64,000 nucleotides of DNA from Maridesulfovibrio salexigens DSM 2638 (GTDB taxonomy: Bacteria > Desulfobacterota > Desulfovibrionia > Desulfovibrionales > Desulfovibrionaceae): the NCBI RefSeq assembly GCF_000023445.1, contig NC_012881.1, forward strand, positions 1,555,501 to 1,619,500, read 5' to 3'. The notes beneath the pieces are model-generated. The model did no database searches and had not been told where the DNA came from. It was given only the letters and a program-made list of their open reading frames with translations. The position numbers and the translations under genes are program-made. Below, piece after piece: positions 49,860-60,860 of this stretch. Position 1 is the stretch's first letter; every line of letters begins with the position of its first letter.

Positions 49860-52688
49860 ATGGTCCCTCAACAAAATGCGAAGGCTGCAGCAGCCGTTAA
49901 AGGATTTGATTTTGAAAAATTATGTATATTTATGCTGCTTTGCGGGGTGCTTCTGATGAGCACCGGATGCGAAGTGGAAAAGATAGATGTTAATAAAAAG
50001 GCCGAGGTAGCCGCCGGATTAAAAGAAAATGAGTCCGGTGCTGCTCCTGCGGTTCAGCCAGCTGCTGATACCGCCGCGGAAAAAGCCGCTTCTGCTGAAC
50101 TCAGCGATGAGATTAAGAAGGCACTTGCTTCCGGCGAAGGTCCGCACGTGATCAAGCTTAAGAACGGCATGTCCATTCTTGTTAAGGAAGATGATCGTTT
50201 TCCTCTGGTCAATGTGCGCCTCTTCGTACATGCCGGATCTTCTTATGAAGAGCCGGGGCAGGCCGGGATCAGCCACCTTCTGGAACATATGGTCTTCAAG
50301 GGCACCGAAACCCGTGGTCCCGGTGAGACTGCCCGTGAGATCGAATCCGTGGGCGGCGATATGAATGCCGCAACCAGCTTTGACTACACTGTTTATTACG
50401 TGGAAGTTCCTGAGAATGAATGGAAGCTGGGTATGGATATTGTCACTGACATGACCTTCAATGCTAAGATAGATCCTGAGGAACTCAAATCCGAACGTGA
50501 AGTTGTTCTTTCTGAGCTGGAGCGGGGAGAGGATAATCCCGGCAGCAGGATTTTTAAGACTTTGCAGTCTATAGTCTGGAAAGATACCAGCTATCAGTGG
50601 CCTATCATCGGTTACCGTGACACGGTTAAAGGAATTTCATCCGAAGATATTCATGCTTACATAGATCGTCTTTACCAGCCGCAGTCAATGCTTCTTAGTG
50701 TTGTGGGTAAGATTGATCCCGAGGCAGTTGTTAAGGAAGCGGAAAGACTTTGCGGCAGCCGGAAGTCCGTTAATCCGGTTGTTCCGCCCACAGCATTCCC
50801 TGTTCCTGCAACCGGTAAGACCACTGTTAAAGTTGTTCCCGGAAAATGGAATAAGGCGTATATCGGCGCGGCTTTTCCCATTCCCGGCTTGAGTTCTTCC
50901 CAGATTGCCGGGCTTGAAACCATGTGTGAGCTTCTTGGTGGTGGTGAAACATCCCGCCTTTACCGCAAGTTCAAGTATGAAAAGCGCATGGTGGACAGTA
51001 TTTCCGTATCATCCCTGACTCTTGAACGGGCCGGGATGCTTTATGTTTTCGCCACACTTGATGCGGATAAAGTTGAAGAGTTCTGGAAGGAGCTTATGAT
51101 TGAGCTTTCTTCCGTTGATTTTAATGATTTTACTGATCGCGAAATGGATCGCGTGGTAATCAATCTTGAGGATTCCCTGTTTCTGACCAAGGAGACTCTT
51201 TCCGGTCTGGCCTCGAAGCTGGGATATTTCCAATTCTTTGAAGGCGGGCAGCAGGCGGAGGAAAATTACCTTTACGATTTGCGCAACATAACCCGTGATC
51301 AATTACAGCAGCTTTATGATGAATATTTTGACCCCACAAAGCTGGCTGCCTGCATGCTTATGCCTGAAGGCGTTGAAGCTGATGCTCAGGGTTTTGAAAA
51401 AGCTGTTGCCGCGAACTGGCCTGCAAAGACCAAGGCTGCGGCACAAGCGGAAGCTGCCGGTCCGGGTGAAGCTGCAACGATTGAACTGGCTAACGGCAGC
51501 AAGCTTGTCTTTATTCCCGATGAAACACTGCCGTACACCGCAATGTCCATGTACTGGGTGGGTGGAGATGCAGATCTAACTCCTGAAGAACAGGGGCTTG
51601 CAGCGATGGTTTCCCAGAGCTTGACTCGCGGAACTAAAAGCTTGAATGCCACAGAATTGGAAGATTTTGTCTCTGATCGTGCAGCATCCCTTGGCGCAAC
51701 TGCCGGGCGTGAAGTCTTTGCTATCAACGCAAAGTTTCCTTCACGTTTTACTGCGGATATGCTGCCGCTCATCAGCGACCTAATTACCAGTCCGCGCTTT
51801 GCTGAAGAAGAATTGGATCGCGCTAAGCAGGATCAGGTTTCTGCGATCAAGCGTAAAGAAGACCGTCCTCTGAGTCTTGCGTTCAGGAATATCTTTCCGT
51901 TCCTTTATAAGGATGGCAGCTATTCATATTTCCATCTTGGAATGCCCGAGAATGTGGAGAAATTTTCTCGCGATGAGATTGTTGCCTACTGGAAGAAACA
52001 ATCCTCCCGTCCTTTCGTAATTTCCATTTGTGGTGATTATGACCGTGAAGCTCTTGCGGCTTTTGCAAAGGATTTGGACGGTAAGCTGGTCGTTAAAGAT
52101 ACTGCAGTGGCAGTGCCTGCTCCTCATTGGGGAGTGGAAAAAGATCTGACCATGACCCTGCCGGATCGTAATCAGGCTCACCTGATGGTGATTTTTCCGG
52201 TTCCGGGTATGGAAGACGAAGAAGCTACGGCAGGTCTTTCCCTGCTCCGGGCTTCTCTTGCCGGACAGAGCGGGTTACTTTTCCGTGACCTGCGTGACAA
52301 GCAGGGCCTCGGTTACACCGTAACAGCCTTTCTCTGGCAGGCACCAAAGACCGGATTCATGGCTTTTTACATTGGAACCAAGCCGGAACAGCTAGAACAG
52401 GCTATGGCAGGTTTCGATAAGACCGTGAAGATGCTCAAAGAGAATGATTTGCCGGAAGATGAAATCCTGCGCGCTCGCAACATCCTGCGTGGTGAATACT
52501 ATCAGGAGCATCAGAGTTTGCTTTCCCGAAGCAGGGAAGCGGCCAGCCTGATCGTAAAGGGATTTGAGCCGAACCTTGACCAAAAGATTATCGAGCGGGC
52601 TTCAAAGACAGATGCCGCTCAGGTCCGAGAGTTGATCAATAAATACATCGACTGGGATAATAAATATACTCTGACAGTAAAACCGTAA
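49860..52688 (+). CDS. M16-family zinc protease, lipoprotein
   Basis: A 942-residue envelope protein. Signal sequence with lipobox S-T-G-C (Cys37). The first M16 unit holds the inverted zinc motif H139-L-L-E142-H143 with the downstream Glu region. The second unit (about 540-940) keeps the fold and the C-terminal R-D-L-R-D-K-Q-G-L-G-Y-T motif but not the zinc site. This is the two-domain pitrilysin-like design. GGAG lies 10 nt before the ATG at 49860. Confidence 0.92.
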   Translation: MVPQQNAKAAAAVKGFDFEKLCIFMLLCGVLLMSTGCEVEKIDVNKKAEVAAGLKENESGAAPAVQPAADTAAEKAASAELSDEIKKALASGEGPHVIKLKNGMSILVKEDDRFPLVNVRLFVHAGSSYEEPGQAGISHLLEHMVFKGTETRGPGETAREIESVGGDMNAATSFDYTVYYVEVPENEWKLGMDIVTDMTFNAKIDPEELKSEREVVLSELERGEDNPGSRIFKTLQSIVWKDTSYQWPIIGYRDTVKGISSEDIHAYIDRLYQPQSMLLSVVGKIDPEAVVKEAERLCGSRKSVNPVVPPTAFPVPATGKTTVKVVPGKWNKAYIGAAFPIPGLSSSQIAGLETMCELLGGGETSRLYRKFKYEKRMVDSISVSSLTLERAGMLYVFATLDADKVEEFWKELMIELSSVDFNDFTDREMDRVVINLEDSLFLTKETLSGLASKLGYFQFFEGGQQAEENYLYDLRNITRDQLQQLYDEYFDPTKLAACMLMPEGVEADAQGFEKAVAANWPAKTKAAAQAEAAGPGEAATIELANGSKLVFIPDETLPYTAMSMYWVGGDADLTPEEQGLAAMVSQSLTRGTKSLNATELEDFVSDRAASLGATAGREVFAINAKFPSRFTADMLPLISDLITSPRFAEEELDRAKQDQVSAIKRKEDRPLSLAFRNIFPFLYKDGSYSYFHLGMPENVEKFSRDEIVAYWKKQSSRPFVISICGDYDREALAAFAKDLDGKLVVKDTAVAVPAPHWGVEKDLTMTLPDRNQAHLMVIFPVPGMEDEEATAGLSLLRASLAGQSGLLFRDLRDKQGLGYTVTAFLWQAPKTGFMAFYIGTKPEQLEQAMAGFDKTVKMLKENDLPEDEILRARNILRGEYYQEHQSLLSRSREAASLIVKGFEPNLDQKIIERASKTDAAQVRELINKYIDWDNKYTLTVKP

Positions 52689-52695
52689 GTCATAT

Positions 52696-52735
52696 AAAAA
52701 CCCCTTGCTTCAAATGAAGCGAGGGGTTTTTATTT
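52696..52735. terminator. Bidirectional terminator
   Basis: An 11-bp stem (one wobble) with AAAT loop, flanked by five A and five T. Confidence 0.9.
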
Positions 52736-53363
52736 ATCTCCAAATATCTTCTTCTTCCACCAACAGCTCTGCTGTCCCATTTGTATCTTCAATAATTCTT
52801 GCGCAAAAAGCTTCCACCTGATCCGAGGGCATGATCAGAGTAAACATCAGGCTGGCTCCGAAAGACTGTTCTTCTATCTCGGCCCGATACTCATCGAGCA
52901 TGCGGCGGAGCATGCCTTCCTGTGCGTATGAAATTTCGAGAGTCAGTATACGCATGGGGACTTTCATGACTACTTCAAGTGCTTCCAGTCCCTGCTGCAC
53001 TGCACCGGAATAGGCGCGCACAAGTCCTCCGGTTCCGAGTTTTATCCCTCCAAAATATCTTGTAACCACTGCTGCAATATCTCCAATGCCGCTGCCTTGC
53101 AGTACTTGCAGCATGGGTTTGCCAGCTGTTCCTTGCGGTTCTCCATCATCACTCATGCCCATGCCCCCTGTCTGGGGTGGGCCGGCTATGAAAGCAGAGC
53201 AGTGGTGACGGGCATCAGGGAACTCGCTTTTAATTGAGGCGATAAACTCTTTTGCCTCTTCTCGTGTGCTTACCGTTTTGATGTCACAGATAAATCGGCT
53301 TTTTTTTATGGATTCTTCGGTGCGGATACTTTTTAGAGGAACTGGATATGCTTGGTTAGCCAT
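52734..53363 (-). CDS. yigZ: YigZ/IMPACT-family protein
   Basis: A 209-residue protein with the UPF0029 signature (K-K-S-R-F-I, H-H-C-S-A-F, S-D-D-G-E-P-Q-G-T-A-G-K-P, V-T-R-Y-F-G-G-I-K-L-G-T-G-G-L-V-R-A-Y) and a C-terminal EF-G-like domain. Translation-related, exact role uncertain. Confidence 0.92.
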   Translation of the reverse strand: MANQAYPVPLKSIRTEESIKKSRFICDIKTVSTREEAKEFIASIKSEFPDARHHCSAFIAGPPQTGGMGMSDDGEPQGTAGKPMLQVLQGSGIGDIAAVVTRYFGGIKLGTGGLVRAYSGAVQQGLEALEVVMKVPMRILTLEISYAQEGMLRRMLDEYRAEIEEQSFGASLMFTLIMPSDQVEAFCARIIEDTNGTAELLVEEEDIWR

Positions 53364-53460
53364 GATTGCTTACTGTTTAATATTATTGGTTTTGTTTATG
53401 TTATGTCGTGCCTGTTTAATTTATATAGTACAGAAATTCAAATTTATTGGAATTTATCAC

Positions 53461-53488
53461 TTGACTCGCTAATAGTAATTGTTATTAT
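53461..53488 (+). promoter_or_regulatory. Sigma70-type promoter of the DVU0772-family gene
   Basis: TTGACT, a 16-bp spacer and TATTAT lie 60 bp before the start codon. Confidence 0.7.
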
Positions 53489-53548
53489 TTAATCAAGGTT
53501 GATGGGAAACCGATTAGTTAAAATATTTTTTAGAGTAAGGAGATAACT

Positions 53549-53893
53549 ATGGGAAGCCTTAGAGATTACAAGAACTGGGATATCGATTGGGAAATGACTC
53601 CTGAAGATGCTGTAACCCTGTACCTTGAGTGGGGTAACCATCCTTGGGATTCCAAGTTTGCACCGGTAACTTCCAAGAATGACTATACAAACTATTTCAC
53701 CGTTTATCTGTGGGACGACAAGCCGAGAGTGCTGTTCGTACGCAGGAACTCGGAAGAGGCTCGTGAGCTGATGAGCATTGAACTGCCTAAGGACATTGCT
53801 GAAAGGTTCAGGAAGTCAGTCGGCGGACTGAAGGGAAATTATCCCGTGAACGCCGAAGTAAGAGAATGGATTGAAACACAGATGAATAATTAG
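53549..53893 (+). CDS. DVU0772-family protein
   Basis: A 114-residue soluble acidic protein. The start M-G-S-L-x-D-Y-K-x-W-D-I-D-W-E-M-T-P-E-D-A-V and the Y-L-E-W-G-N block match the DVU0772 family restricted to Desulfovibrio relatives, of unknown function. It has its own strong promoter, AAGGAG site and terminator, which suggests high expression. Confidence 0.88.
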   Translation: MGSLRDYKNWDIDWEMTPEDAVTLYLEWGNHPWDSKFAPVTSKNDYTNYFTVYLWDDKPRVLFVRRNSEEARELMSIELPKDIAERFRKSVGGLKGNYPVNAEVREWIETQMNN

Positions 53894-53920
53894 TTCCCAT
53901 CTCCTTATCATCTAATCCGC

Positions 53921-53957
53921 AGGGGGACAGGCAAAAGCCTGTCCCCCTCACTTTTTA
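53921..53957 (+). terminator. Terminator
   Basis: A 12-bp perfect stem (53921-53932 with 53937-53948), AAAA loop, then a T-run. Confidence 0.9.
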
Positions 53958-54040
53958 TGTGTGTTTATTTGTCTTGTTGTGATATGGTTTTTAATAAGGA
54001 TTAATGGCGGTATTTTGAGTTCTCGGATGGGAAGGATTTT

Positions 54041-56020
54041 ATGTCTGACATGAATAAACACCACGAGCTTGGTGAGTTGCTGCCTGCAATGATTTGTGAG
54101 TTTTTACCGGATAGTACTCTCACGTATGTAAATAAAGCATATTGCGATTACTTTGGTAAAAATGAAAAAGAGCTTGTGGGATACAAATTTTTAGAGTTTC
54201 TACCTGAAGATGTGGTGGATGCTGTTAAAAGCAGATATTTGAATCTTACTCCAGATAATCCGGTCCATACTCATGTTCATGAAGTTGTCAGGAATGGAGA
54301 GATTTGCTGGCATGAATGGACGAACCGCGCTTTTTTTAATGAAAATGGTCAGGCTGTTCGGTTTCAGGCTGTTGGACAGGATACATCAGAACGCAAGCTC
54401 ATGGAGCAATTGCTGAAATCTAGGCTCATGCTTCGTGAATATTCAACCGAACACAGCGTTGATGTAATCATTGGACGTGTACTTGAAGAGATCAAGCGCC
54501 TTACTTGTTGTGAATATGCATTTTTTCATTTTGTAGAGTCCGAAGATTTTCTTCTCGATGTTAGTGAGCAGGTTAAGCTTAATTCTTGCTTACAACAGAA
54601 ATATGAAGGTGAGATATTTAATTCTTACCTGTTCGCTAATTGGTGCACAGAGTGCTATAGCAAATGTTGTTCTATATATAATGTTGAGATTAAAGATAGT
54701 TCTTTTAACAATGATTTGCAGCATGATTATATGCAATATGTATTAGTTACTCCTGTCATGTATCAGGGAGAAGTCTTTGCTGTTTTAGCTCTATGTAAAC
54801 AAGATCGAACTTTTTCAAAAAAAGATACTGAAGTAGTTAATCAGTTGGCTACTACTGCAGTTGATGCTGTCGTTCATAAAATTATGAGCGATGCCTTGTT
54901 GAAAAGTAAAGAACAGGCAGAGGCTGCAAGCAAAGTAAAATCAGAATTTCTCGCAAATATGAGCCATGAAATACGCACGCCTATCAACGGGATAATGGGC
55001 ATGCTCCAACTTTTGAAAACAACTGATCTCGATGCTGAACAATTAGAGTATGTTGACTATGCTTTGAAATCCAGCAGCAGATTAAGCTCATTGCTTATTG
55101 ATATTCTTGACCTTACGATGGTTGAAGCAGGGCAGCTTGAATTGCAGATAGCTCCTTTTGAGATAGCAGAGACTATTGATTCTATTCGACAATTATTCGG
55201 TCAGGAAGCGCGTGAGAAAGGTCTCGTGTTAAATTTTGATATCAGTCCTGAAGTCCCGGAAACCGTTGATGGCGATGCTCTGCGCTTGCAGCAAGTGTTA
55301 GTTAATCTTGTAGGTAATGCCTTAAAATTCACCGAACACGGCAGAGTAGATGTTGAAGTATTTCTGAATGATAAACGCGCCAAATCTCTCTTGTTTAAAG
55401 TCAGGGATACAGGAATAGGGATTGCTGATGACATACAGGATAAGCTTTTTGAGCCTTTTATTCAGGGGGACGGTAGCTATAAACGCAGTTTCCAAGGTGC
55501 AGGCTTGGGATTGTCGATATGCAAGCGGGTTTTAAAGGTGATGGGCGGCGAAATTTATGTTTCCAGTGTATTGGGAAAAGGTACTGTCTTTTCGTTTACG
55601 ATGCCCCTTGTCACTGAGGAACTTGATACTTCCGCCGAGAAGGATCAAACCTTGAAAGTTTTGGTAGCTGATGATGATATGGTCAGCAGGTTCGCCATCC
55701 AAAAGCAGCTGGAAAAAATGGGATATGAAGTCCATATTGCTGAAAATGGAGGGCGAGCTCTGGATATGCTTGCTGCGGATGAATATGGTTTAGCTTTAAT
55801 CGATATCCAGATGCCTGTAGTGGATGGGGTAGAAGTTATCAGTCAAGTTCGATCCGGTGCAATCGGTGAAGAAGTTCGTCGCATACCCATCATTGCAATT
55901 TCTGCGTACGCTATGTCCGGTGATGCTGAAAAATTTACGGAATCAGGTGCAGACGACTATATTGCCAAGCCTTTACTCTTTGAAGATTTAGAGAAATCCA
56001 TATTGAATATTCTAGCTTAA
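54041..56020 (+). CDS. Hybrid sensor histidine kinase (PAS-GAF-HisKA-HATPase-REC)
   Basis: A 659-residue cytoplasmic kinase with no membrane segment. PAS (about 10-125), GAF (about 140-285) with a Cys-rich stretch ([10 protein letters not shown]) that might sense redox or metal, HisKA with His in M-S-H-E-I-R-T-P near 309, HATPase (about 410-530), and a receiver domain (about 543-655; V-A-D-D-D, Asp in L-A-L-I-D-I-Q-M-P, Lys in Y-I-A-K-P-L). Stand-alone; output partner unknown. Confidence 0.92.
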   Translation: MSDMNKHHELGELLPAMICEFLPDSTLTYVNKAYCDYFGKNEKELVGYKFLEFLPEDVVDAVKSRYLNLTPDNPVHTHVHEVVRNGEICWHEWTNRAFFNENGQAVRFQAVGQDTSERKLMEQLLKSRLMLREYSTEHSVDVIIGRVLEEIKRLTCCEYAFFHFVESEDFLLDVSEQVKLNSCLQQKYEGEIFNSYLFANWCTECYSKCCSIYNVEIKDSSFNNDLQHDYMQYVLVTPVMYQGEVFAVLALCKQDRTFSKKDTEVVNQLATTAVDAVVHKIMSDALLKSKEQAEAASKVKSEFLANMSHEIRTPINGIMGMLQLLKTTDLDAEQLEYVDYALKSSSRLSSLLIDILDLTMVEAGQLELQIAPFEIAETIDSIRQLFGQEAREKGLVLNFDISPEVPETVDGDALRLQQVLVNLVGNALKFTEHGRVDVEVFLNDKRAKSLLFKVRDTGIGIADDIQDKLFEPFIQGDGSYKRSFQGAGLGLSICKRVLKVMGGEIYVSSVLGKGTVFSFTMPLVTEELDTSAEKDQTLKVLVADDDMVSRFAIQKQLEKMGYEVHIAENGGRALDMLAADEYGLALIDIQMPVVDGVEVISQVRSGAIGEEVRRIPIIAISAYAMSGDAEKFTESGADDYIAKPLLFEDLEKSILNILA

Positions 56021-56230
56021 GAGTTATTTTTTCTGTACTGCTGCAAAAAATCTGTTTTGCCACTTGTGTTCTAAATGAAAATCAGTATGCTTTCTTCCAT
56101 TCCAACGTTCGCACCCCTTTATTTTATCCAAAAATAAGCAACGAACTGCCGAAATCCCACTGCTGTATTTTGCAGTGGCGTAATTCCTTATGCCTTTCTT
56201 TCGGCATTACATATTCTCAAGGAGGCTAAT

Positions 56231-57421
56231 ATGCCCGTTAAATTTGCAGACCGTATGTCTACTGTACACAGGTCTTTTATCCGCGAAATTCTGAAAGTAA
56301 CTGAAGATGCTTCAATTATTTCTTTTGCCGGAGGCTTGCCCAATCCCGAACTTTTTCCTGTAGCCGACCTTGAGGCAGCTGCTGTTAAAGTTATGCGTGA
56401 AAGCGGTCCGCAGTCCATGCAGTATTCTACAACTGAAGGTTTTCAGCCTTTGCGTCAGTATATTGCTGATCGTTACATGGAGAAGAAAGGCATTAAGGTC
56501 GATGCTGATGAAATTTTGATTACTTCAGGTTCACAGCAGTGTCTGGACTTGCTGGGCAAGGTCTTTCTTAATGCCGGGGATAATGTTGTAATCGAACGTC
56601 CCGGTTATCTCGGCGCTATTCAGTCCTTTTCCGTTTTTGAATCAAACTTCCTTACCGTAGGGCTGGAAGAAGACGGTCCTGACCTTGCCGAGTTGGAAAG
56701 AGTGCTGGATGAGAACGAAGCTAAGATGTTCTACGCTGTAACCAACTTCCAGAATCCTTCGGGTCTGACTTACAGTGCTGCAAAGCGTCAGGGCGTGGCA
56801 GATATTCTCAAAGGTCGTGATGTCCTTTTCGTAGAGGATGATCCTTACGGTGAACTCCGGTTTATGGGTGATTTTGAAAAGCCTGTTGTGCGCGGCTACC
56901 TTGAAGAGAATGGAATTCTTCTCGGTTCTTTCTCCAAGGTTGCAGCGCCTGGCTTCCGTCTCGGCTGGATGGTCTGTGGCGGGGAAATGCGTGATAAACT
57001 GATTATCGCTAAACAGGCTTCCGACTTGCACACCAGCACATTCGCACAGCGTGTTATGCATCAGTATGTTACAGATAATCCGCTTGATAACCATATTGAG
57101 AAGATTCGCGAACGCTATGGAAACCAGCGTGCAGCTATGGTGCAGGCTATTGAGGAATATTTCCCGGCTGAGGCCAAAGTTACCCGTCCTGAAGGAGGGA
57201 TGTTTCTTTGGGTAACCTTGCCGGAAGGAATGTCTTCCATGGACCTTTTTGATGAAGCCATCAAGAACAAGGTTGCCTTTGTTCCCGGTCGTCCTTTCTA
57301 CGTGGATGGCAGCGGTGAGAATACTTTCCGCCTCAACTTCTCAAACTCTGATGAAGAGCATATCGTAGAAGGCATTAAGCGTCTTGGCGCTGGAATTAAG
57401 GATTTTTTGAGTAAGGCATAA
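56231..57421 (+). CDS. PLP-dependent aminotransferase (class I/II)
   Basis: A 396-residue aminotransferase of the 2-aminoadipate/LysN-like group. Hallmarks: F-A-G-G-L-P-N-P-E-L-F, Y-S-T-T-E-G, T-S-G-S-Q-Q, N-F-Q-N-P-S-G, E-D-D-P-Y-G-E-L-R-F, and the PLP lysine in G-S-F-S-K-V-A-A-P-G-F-R-L-G-W. AAGGAGG precedes the ATG. Substrate (branched-chain, aromatic or aminoadipate) cannot be told from sequence alone. Confidence 0.9.
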   Translation: MPVKFADRMSTVHRSFIREILKVTEDASIISFAGGLPNPELFPVADLEAAAVKVMRESGPQSMQYSTTEGFQPLRQYIADRYMEKKGIKVDADEILITSGSQQCLDLLGKVFLNAGDNVVIERPGYLGAIQSFSVFESNFLTVGLEEDGPDLAELERVLDENEAKMFYAVTNFQNPSGLTYSAAKRQGVADILKGRDVLFVEDDPYGELRFMGDFEKPVVRGYLEENGILLGSFSKVAAPGFRLGWMVCGGEMRDKLIIAKQASDLHTSTFAQRVMHQYVTDNPLDNHIEKIRERYGNQRAAMVQAIEEYFPAEAKVTRPEGGMFLWVTLPEGMSSMDLFDEAIKNKVAFVPGRPFYVDGSGENTFRLNFSNSDEEHIVEGIKRLGAGIKDFLSKA

Positions 57422-57443
57422 ATTTTTACTCACATTAAAAATG

Positions 57444-57480
57444 AGAGGCCCTGAAACATACGTTTCAGGGCCTCTTTTTA
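57444..57480. terminator. Bidirectional terminator
   Basis: A 14-bp perfect stem (57444-57457 with 57462-57475) serves the aminotransferase and the convergent chemoreceptor gene. Confidence 0.9.
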
Positions 57481-57499
57481 TTACTCGTATTGGTTAAGT

Positions 57500-59221
57500 C
57501 TAATCGTATCCATGTTCATGCATGAAGTCTGTGTACTTGGCATCCACAACCATGATGTGCTTGATGAGCCAATCTTTGAGGAAGCGGATAATATCGGTTG
57601 AGGCAGTAACTTTACCTCTTTCAACATCGTCTTTGAAATCAGAGATTTTATCGATGAAGATTTTATGCAGTTTTTTGTGCGGCTCTTTTTCCGGGTATCC
57701 ATGTTTGTCGAAGATCTTTTCTTCGTATCCGAAGTGGTAGATGGTGTATTCAAGCAGTCTTTCGGCTACTTCACCAATTACGGTGTCAGCCTTACGCTGG
57801 CGCATTGCCCCGTACAGTTCGTTGATCAGGTCGAGCAGCTTCATGTGATGTTCATCAATAATGCGGACATCAACTGAAAGGTCATCAGACCATTCAACAA
57901 TTTTTCCGGAGCTGGTGTCCACAATTCTGCCGGATGAGATTCCCTGTACTATTGAATCGAGTTCCTCAACTACACTGGCGATTTCGGTAAGAGCATGAGC
58001 GGATGCAGACATGCCTTCAGATGTTTCTGAGGCAACTCGTGCCACATCACTGATAGCCATGTTGATCTCTTCGGATGCAGCGGACTGTTCTTCACTGGCC
58101 GCGGCAATGGATTCAACCTGAGTATTGGTTTCGTCAACAATTCCTACAATTGCTTCCATGAGTTCACCGGATTTAGCAGCGGACTCGGTGGAGTTTACAA
58201 TATCTTCTGCTGCTGATTCAACAGCGGCGATGTTTTCACGGGCATTGTCCTGAATCTTGGAGACAGCCTCACCAACGCCTTTGGTTGCGTCCATTGTTTT
58301 TTCTGCAAGCTTACGGACTTCGTCAGCAACGACTGCGAATCCGCGTCCCGCTTCACCAGCTCGTGCTGCTTCGATTGCGGCGTTCAGAGCCAACAGGTTG
58401 GTCTGGTCGGCAATGTCGGTAATGACCGTCATGATCTGGCCGATGTTATCTGCCTGTTCGCCCAAGGTTCCCATGGTTTCCTTGAGATTGAGGATGGTGT
58501 CCTTGATTTGTTCGAAAGATTGGATTGCTTCTGCTACGCCCTTAGCACCGTGGACAGCGTTGTCTTTGGATTGGGCCGAGCTGTTGGCTGCGAGTCCTGC
58601 ATTCTGAGCAACTTCCAGAACAGTACTGTTCATTTCTTCCATTGCAGTTGCTGTTTCGGTCACTCGGTCACGTTGAAGTTCCATACCTGCGCTAACCTGG
58701 TTAACCTGTGCACTGAGCTCCTCAATCCCCGCGAAAAGTTTTCCAGATATGCCACCTGCATTTGCAGCCGACTTGCTGATAGATTCAAGAACTTCTTTTT
58801 GATCAGCAAGTTCTTTGCGAGCATTTTCAACATCAGATTCAGCTTTGCTTAACCTATTGCGCAGATTGTCAGCTTCTTCTTCAGTCTTACTGAAGTTTTC
58901 AGCCAATTCATGGATTGCTTTACCGGCTTTTTGGGCTGTCTCAGTAATGTTGTCATCAAGACTGGCAGGGATAGATGCTTTAGGTTTACCCGTGCTTATA
59001 TCTATGAGGTAACTGCACAGAGTCTCCAACTGACTGTTTAGTCCCGAGTTAAGGGAAATAAATGCAAGTATTGTAGCTGCGATGGCAATACACAGAATAA
59101 CTATTTGGGTGATGGAAATTCCAGATTCAGCAGCCGGGAAGAAAGCAGCCATGACAACTGAAGCAACGGCCGACAGAAAAATCATAGCTATGGATAAGGT
59201 TAATTTCAGTTTTTCAGGCAT
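57500..59221 (-). CDS. Methyl-accepting chemotaxis protein with C-terminal bacteriohemerythrin
   Basis: A 573-residue receptor. Two adjacent membrane helices (about 6-30 and 37-56) with almost no periplasmic loop, a coiled-coil linker, an MCP signalling domain (about 150-420) with the hairpin tip [20 protein letters not shown], and a hemerythrin domain (about 440-573) with the di-iron ligand pattern H, H-x3-E, H-x4-H, H-x4-D. It fits DcrH-type cytoplasmic oxygen or redox sensing in Desulfovibrio. Confidence 0.93.
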   Translation of the reverse strand: MPEKLKLTLSIAMIFLSAVASVVMAAFFPAAESGISITQIVILCIAIAATILAFISLNSGLNSQLETLCSYLIDISTGKPKASIPASLDDNITETAQKAGKAIHELAENFSKTEEEADNLRNRLSKAESDVENARKELADQKEVLESISKSAANAGGISGKLFAGIEELSAQVNQVSAGMELQRDRVTETATAMEEMNSTVLEVAQNAGLAANSSAQSKDNAVHGAKGVAEAIQSFEQIKDTILNLKETMGTLGEQADNIGQIMTVITDIADQTNLLALNAAIEAARAGEAGRGFAVVADEVRKLAEKTMDATKGVGEAVSKIQDNARENIAAVESAAEDIVNSTESAAKSGELMEAIVGIVDETNTQVESIAAASEEQSAASEEINMAISDVARVASETSEGMSASAHALTEIASVVEELDSIVQGISSGRIVDTSSGKIVEWSDDLSVDVRIIDEHHMKLLDLINELYGAMRQRKADTVIGEVAERLLEYTIYHFGYEEKIFDKHGYPEKEPHKKLHKIFIDKISDFKDDVERGKVTASTDIIRFLKDWLIKHIMVVDAKYTDFMHEHGYD

Positions 59222-59381
59222 GTTTTCTCCTTTATGCGGGAAATTCTCATTCTAGTGCGTTAATTATACTTATAAAATAAAATAAGATTTTTACGCAAGT
59301 GTCGTACAGATAAAAACTGTTTCAGATTGGTAAAAATATCATCTTTTTTGCAGAGTTGTAAACTAATTGCCAGTTATAAAC

Positions 59382-60314
59382 TCATTTTCCTTTCAGCGGA
59401 GGCAGTGTTGCCGCAACCTCTTTAATCACTGAGCGTATCCACTGTTGTGCTGGATCATTGTCATTTAGAGAATGCCAATGCTGGGAGACTTCAAATTCAG
59501 TGTTTTCAAGTGGCATATGGACAATGCGTAAACGTCCTTTTGCAGCATACATTTCAGCCAGACGTTGGGCTATGCTGCCTACAAGGTTCGAATTCTCCAC
59601 AAGTGATGGAATGACAGTTTCCTGCTGCAACACAATTTTTATTTTTCGCTGCACACCCTTACGGTACAGGTAATCCTCAAGAAATCCTAATCCGGACTCG
59701 GAAAGTGAAAGGGCTGCAAATTCATTTTCGGCCATTTCTTCTTCATTCATAACCTCACCTTTTATCGGATGGTCATTGCGGACTACGCAGACTTCTCTAT
59801 CTTCAAAGAGCTTTTCCTTGAGTACTCCTGCTCCGTAATTTCGGGGACAGCCAAGAAATACATCTAATTTACCACTTTGAAGCATTTCTTCCCGTTTTTC
59901 ATATGTTGTCTGCATTATGCGGATGGAAATCCCCAGAGCCCTGCTATCAATCAAACGTAATATTTCGGGAAGAAGCAGTTTGCATAGATAGTCGCTGAGC
60001 CCAAGGCTGAACGTTCTTTTGGATGAAGCAGGGTCGAATTCTCCCCGGTCGGCAAGAGATTGGTTAATTGCTTTCAGGCTGGGAGCTATGTTTTGGTGTA
60101 TTGTTTTGCAGAGCGGCGTCGGTTCCATAATATTGCCCCGGCGGACAAATAGACGGTCATCAAAGTGATGACGCAGCTTGGAAAGGGCATGGCTGACTGC
60201 GGATTGGGTCATAAACAATTTGTTCCCGGCAAGTGTCAGGCTGCGCTCGGTAAAAATCGTGTCGAGTATGACCAGCAAATTCAGATCAAGATTGGAAGAA
60301 TTAGTTTTACTCAT
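59382..60314 (-). CDS. LysR-family transcriptional regulator
   Basis: A 310-residue regulator with an N-terminal winged HTH (about 8-66; L-T-L-A-G-N-K-L-F-M-T-Q-S-A-V-S-H-A-L-S-K-L) and a periplasmic-binding-like effector domain, of the NodD/LeuO-like subgroup. Divergent from the small transporter gene at 60409 (94-bp gap), which it most likely controls. Confidence 0.92.
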   Translation of the reverse strand: MSKTNSSNLDLNLLVILDTIFTERSLTLAGNKLFMTQSAVSHALSKLRHHFDDRLFVRRGNIMEPTPLCKTIHQNIAPSLKAINQSLADRGEFDPASSKRTFSLGLSDYLCKLLLPEILRLIDSRALGISIRIMQTTYEKREEMLQSGKLDVFLGCPRNYGAGVLKEKLFEDREVCVVRNDHPIKGEVMNEEEMAENEFAALSLSESGLGFLEDYLYRKGVQRKIKIVLQQETVIPSLVENSNLVGSIAQRLAEMYAAKGRLRIVHMPLENTEFEVSQHWHSLNDNDPAQQWIRSVIKEVAATLPPLKGK

Positions 60315-60408
60315 ACAGGGAATGAATAGTTTTCAGTGGTAAAAGTTAATAAGCGGGAGTAGTTATCCTTTCATACTGAATCACTACTTCATTTCAAAGG
60401 AAAATCAA

Positions 60409-60846
60409 ATGTTTGCTTTATACGGTTCAATCGCGGTTGTTGTCGCTTCTTCCGTGATTTATCACCTTGCCCAAAAAAGTATCGCAGGTGGGGGATCTTT
60501 TTTTGGGCCTCTTGCTTTTGCGTACGCCATCGCCATGATCTTTAGTCTTGCGGGAATGTATTTCCAGACCGGAAAAATAGAGGTGGTGGATATCGTTAAC
60601 TTTAAAAACTGGCCGGTTCTGCTGTTAGGTCTGGCTGTTTTTGGGATCGAGATCGGCGTTTTGCTTACATACAAAGCCGGGGCGAATGTAAACACTTTGC
60701 CGATTTTAGTTAACGGGGTTGTTATGGCGTGTCTTATTCCCTTAGGGGCTCTGATTTACAGGGAACACATTTCACTTACGTCCGTACTTGGCATATTGCT
60801 GATTGGTTCCGGCGTATGGGTTTTGTGCTCATCCAGTCATGCTTGA
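60409..60846 (+). CDS. Small EamA/DMT-type membrane transporter
   Basis: A 145-residue protein with four predicted helices and the EamA-like end (L-I-Y-R-E-H-I-S, then G-I-L-L-I-G-S-G-V-W-V-L). It is half the size of a usual ten-helix DMT exporter, so it may act as a dimer like SMR/EmrE proteins. Probably regulated by the adjacent LysR protein. Substrate unknown. Confidence 0.8.
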   Translation: MFALYGSIAVVVASSVIYHLAQKSIAGGGSFFGPLAFAYAIAMIFSLAGMYFQTGKIEVVDIVNFKNWPVLLLGLAVFGIEIGVLLTYKAGANVNTLPILVNGVVMACLIPLGALIYREHISLTSVLGILLIGSGVWVLCSSSHA

Positions 60847-60860
60847 TTTCTGCTGTGATA

